From an uncultured Granulosicoccaceae bacterium (GTDB taxonomy: Bacteria; Pseudomonadota; Gammaproteobacteria; Granulosicoccales; Granulosicoccaceae): DNA of 64,000 bases. The position numbers and the translations under genes were made by a program. Where the stretch lies: contig CAKZVB010000113.1 in NCBI GenBank assembly GCA_937922015.1, positions 22,976 to 86,975 on the forward strand, given 5' to 3'. How positions within the stretch are numbered: position 1 is the stretch's first letter; each line of letters begins with the position of its first letter. Positions 61,107 through 64,000 of this stretch are shown here, in pieces. The notes below the pieces were generated by a model. That model was given only the letters and a program-made list of their open reading frames with translations, searched no databases and was not told where the DNA came from.

Positions 61107-62588
61107 CTATACAATCACGACATCGTATTGATCACGATTGTACATGGTCTCTGCCTGCAATCGAATCGGCACGTCGACAAAAGTTTCCAGCTCGGCAAAA
61201 TAGTGCGACTGTTCATCCAGGAAAATATCCACCACCTCCGGTGCTGCCACTACTGTTAACGATTTGACATCAAACTGACGCACCTGACGAATAATTTCAC
61301 GTGAAATATCGTAACAAACCGTCTCAGCGGTTCTCAACAAGCCTCGACCGCTGCATGTGGGGCATTCTGAACATAAAGTCTGCTCTAAACTTTCACTGGT
61401 TCGCTTGCGTGTCATCTCTACCAGACCAAGAGAAGAAACCTCGCAGACCTGGGTTTTTGCATGGTCACGGTCCAGTGCTTTTTCCATCGCTCGCATTACC
61501 TGACGCTTGTGCTCGTCAACAGTCATATCGATATAGTCGATAATGATAATGCCACCCAGGTTTCGCAACCGCAGCTGCCGGCAAATAGCCTGCGCCGCTT
61601 CCAGGTTGGTCTTGAAGATAGTTTCTTCCAGATTTCTGTGACCTACGAAAGCACCGGTGTTTACATCGACGGTGGTCATGGATTCTGTCTGATCAAACAC
61701 CAGATGTCCGCCCGATTTAAGCTGCACCTTACGATCAAGCGCTTTTTGAATTTCGTCTTCGACCCCGTAGAGATCGAATATAGGACGTTCACCGGGGTAG
61801 TGTTCAATACGCGGCAAAATCTCCGGGAGGTATTTTCTCGCAAAGTCGCACGATGATACAAACGACTCCCGCGAGTCGATTCTTATACGCTCAACTGATA
61901 CCCCTACCAGATCCCTGAGCGTGCGCTTGACCAGCGGCAACTCTGCATAGACCAGATCACCCGGTTTCGCCTGCTGGATACTAGCGTCGATCGAATGCCA
62001 GAGTTTTTCCAGAAAAACGACCTCAGCAGCCAGCGATTCTTCGTCAATGCCCTCTGCCGCTGTGCGCACAATATAGCCGTTTTCGGAATTTTCATTTTCA
62101 AGCTGAAAACGTCGCACAATCTCACGCAGCCGTTCACGCTCGGCTTCGTCTTCAATCTTCGCGGAAACACCGACCGTCGGGTCACCAGGCATGTAAACCA
62201 GATATCGTGAGGGCGCTGTTAGATTAGTGGTTAATCGGGCGCCCTTGGTTCCCAACGGGTTTTTAATAACCTGCACCAGTATCTTTTGTTCTTCTCGCAG
62301 CAATTCCCGAATGTGCTTTTGCTGTTTGTCTCCATTGTCATCAACGCTGGTGTTACCGGTGATATTCGAGACATGCAGAAACGCTGCCCGATCCAGCCCG
62401 ATATCAACAAAAGCGGCCTCCATTCCAGGGAGCACCCGAGCCACCTTTCCCATGTAGATATTACCAACCAGCGTCGTTTTCGCTTGACGCTCAATGCACA
62501 TCTCGTTGAGCACGCCGTTTTCGACTGTCGCAACACGAGTTTCCTGCGGCGTGACATTTATTAAAATTTCTTCAAGCATACCCGACAA
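61107..62588 (-). CDS. rng: Ribonuclease G
   Basis: EEILINVTPQETRVATVENG; GNIYMGKVARVLPGMEAAFVDIGLDRAAFLH; CPTCSGRG. Confidence 0.95.
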   Translation of the reverse strand: MSGMLEEILINVTPQETRVATVENGVLNEMCIERQAKTTLVGNIYMGKVARVLPGMEAAFVDIGLDRAAFLHVSNITGNTSVDDNGDKQQKHIRELLREEQKILVQVIKNPLGTKGARLTTNLTAPSRYLVYMPGDPTVGVSAKIEDEAERERLREIVRRFQLENENSENGYIVRTAAEGIDEESLAAEVVFLEKLWHSIDASIQQAKPGDLVYAELPLVKRTLRDLVGVSVERIRIDSRESFVSSCDFARKYLPEILPRIEHYPGERPIFDLYGVEDEIQKALDRKVQLKSGGHLVFDQTESMTTVDVNTGAFVGHRNLEETIFKTNLEAAQAICRQLRLRNLGGIIIIDYIDMTVDEHKRQVMRAMEKALDRDHAKTQVCEVSSLGLVEMTRKRTSESLEQTLCSECPTCSGRGLLRTAETVCYDISREIIRQVRQFDVKSLTVVAAPEVVDIFLDEQSHYFAELETFVDVPIRLQAETMYNRDQYDVVIV

Positions 62589-62597
62589 TGTGGCCCT

Positions 62598-63230
62598 TCA
62601 CGTATCAGTCCCGTGTGACGAATCGAGCAAACCAGCTCCATTGAGAATGCTCAACACAGATACACCAAACCGTGAGAGCAGATGTGCAGTTTCGTGCAAC
62701 GGCAAGCCCACTACATTAAAATACGAGCCTTCGATTCGCTGAACAAGCATCGCGCCTAAACCCTGTATAGCATAACTACCGGCCTTACCTTGCGGTTCAC
62801 CGCTTGCCCAGTAGGCGTCTATTTCGGTTTCTGTCATTGGCATAAGCTGCACAACGGTTTCGACAACACAGGTTTCTGTTCTGCCCTGTCCGGTAATCGC
62901 CACGCCGGTGTACACACAATGGGTCCTGCCCTGCATCATTTTCAGCATTCTGAGACAGTCACTCCGGTCAGTGGGTTTACCCAGTATCTGCCCGTCAATT
63001 TCGATCGCAGTATCCGCACCAACAACCAGATGGTTGGTGTAATCTGCTGCTACCGCTATTGATTTTTCAGCGCAGAGCCGGCCTACATATTCACTCCCGG
63101 TCTCGTTCCCGACAATACTTTCATCAATATTTGCCGGGCATACCTCAACCTCAAGGCCAAGCTGCTGCAACAAACTCAGCCTGCGCGGAGAGGCCGACGC
63201 TAAAACGATAGAAGGGAAGGTAGAATTCAC
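62598..63230 (-). CDS. maf: Maf-family nucleotide pyrophosphatase
   Basis: IVLASASPRRLSLLQQLGLEVEV; VVGADTAIEIDGQILGKP; YAIQGLGAMLVQRIEGSYFNVVGLPL. Confidence 0.95.
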   Translation of the reverse strand: MNSTFPSIVLASASPRRLSLLQQLGLEVEVCPANIDESIVGNETGSEYVGRLCAEKSIAVAADYTNHLVVGADTAIEIDGQILGKPTDRSDCLRMLKMMQGRTHCVYTGVAITGQGRTETCVVETVVQLMPMTETEIDAYWASGEPQGKAGSYAIQGLGAMLVQRIEGSYFNVVGLPLHETAHLLSRFGVSVLSILNGAGLLDSSHGTDT

Positions 63231-63271
63231 GGAAAATTTAGTCGCCAGCCAGTGTAGTGTCTCAGCGGGTA

Positions 63272-63742
63272 TTATGCCCTGTGGTACGGATGATTGTTCA
63301 TTAAACTGTGGGCTCGATAAATCTGCTCAGCAATAATTACTCTGACCAGCGCATGTGGAAAGGTCATTGCGGACAACGACCAGCGCTCCCGGCAATGTGA
63401 CAGACAATCCTCTGACAGGCCATCAGCGCCACCGACTAAAATAGCCACGCGGCGATGGGTTTCAAACCACTGACCCAGTCTGGCGGCAATAGCATCTGTA
63501 CTATGACTTTTACCACGCTCATCCAACGCCACGGCATAGGCATCAGCCGGGATTGCCGCGATAAGCTGCGCACCTTCCAGTTGCTTTACTCTGGCTGCGT
63601 CTTCAGATTTACTTTTACGCGGAGAAGGGATTTCCTTGAGGATCAGCTTACAGTCGCGCCCCAGTCTTTTAGCATAATCGGCATAGCCATCATCCACCCA
63701 CTTCGGCATACGGGTACCAATGGCCAGCAGATAAATTTCCAC
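63272..63742 (-). CDS. rlmH: 23S rRNA (pseudouridine-N3)-methyltransferase RlmH
   Basis: YLLAIGTRMPKWVDDGYADYAKRL; VALDERGKSHSTDAIAARL; FPHALVRVIIAEQIYRAHSLMNNHPYHRA. Confidence 0.96.
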   Translation of the reverse strand: MEIYLLAIGTRMPKWVDDGYADYAKRLGRDCKLILKEIPSPRKSKSEDAARVKQLEGAQLIAAIPADAYAVALDERGKSHSTDAIAARLGQWFETHRRVAILVGGADGLSEDCLSHCRERWSLSAMTFPHALVRVIIAEQIYRAHSLMNNHPYHRA

Positions 63743-63782
63743 GAAGAGTTTAACCCCGGACAGTTACTGTCGTAGCCCGGAA

Positions 63783-64000
63783 CTAGCGGGTAGCGGTGTC
63801 ATCGGGGGCATCCGGATGCTCCGTGATTGCCACAGGATTGTCGGTCATTTCAGTGTCGTCAGTGACCACATCACCATCCTGTCGCTGCGCCTCGCGCTCC
63901 GACGGCTCCATGGTCCAGAGTTTTTCAAGCGCATAAAAATCTCGCGACTCTCTTGTCATTACGTGCACAATTACATCACCCAGATCAACCAGAATCCAGT
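63783..64000 (-). CDS. rsfS: Ribosomal silencing factor RsfS, C-terminal part (truncated by window end)
   Basis: Reverse-strand frame open to window end: [28 protein letters not shown]. Confidence 0.93.
   Translation of the reverse strand, partial: WILVDLGDVIVHVMTRESRDFYALEKLWTMEPSEREAQRQDGDVVTDDTEMTDNPVAITEHPDAPDDTATR

Noticed and set aside
1-64000. CRISPR arrays, rRNA, tRNA genes, prophage or transposase genes
   Set aside because: No regular repeat-spacer array, no recognisable tRNA/rRNA sequence and no transposase or integrase-like ORF seen by eye.

Overview
The window looks like chromosomal sequence from a marine-type gammaproteobacterium (taxonomy is inferred from gene content only). 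It starts in the 3' end of aceE (aceE-aceF-lpd, then maeB) and ends in rsfS (yhdP-rng-maf-rlmH-rsfS). Housekeeping stretches include hda/DUF2066/purM/purN, fusA2, an arsC-like gene, a wrbA-like gene and darP. The main accessory region (about 6.6-15.8 kb) is a corrinoid- and tetrahydrofolate-dependent methylamine/betaine demethylation cluster. It encodes an MttB-family methyltransferase without an in-frame amber codon, a corrinoid protein, an MtrH-like methyltransferase, a RACo-like reductive activator, MetF, a separate MetV-like Cys-rich protein, two proteins of unknown function (DUF1638-like and PF13769 'virulence factor'-like) and a GbdR/GlxA-like AraC regulator. The most unusual signal is electrostatic. 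The MtrH-like, RACo-like and distal BHMT-like enzymes carry Arg/Lys/Ser-rich C-terminal tails, and MttB has a basic N-terminal extension, whereas the corrinoid protein they would all contact has a strongly acidic N-terminal extension (16 D/E in its first 29 residues, no K/R). Other points of interest: an OmpA/BON protein with a disordered Pro/Arg/Thr-rich N-terminus next to a giant coiled-coil protein, an XpaC-like/VWA-SBP/mini-VWA trio, a possible leader-ORF/terminator upstream of fusA2, a bacterial glycine amidinotransferase homologue, a 14-bp tandem repeat, and a PQQ dehydrogenase with an apparently altered active-site motif. All family assignments are by eye; no database searches were run.
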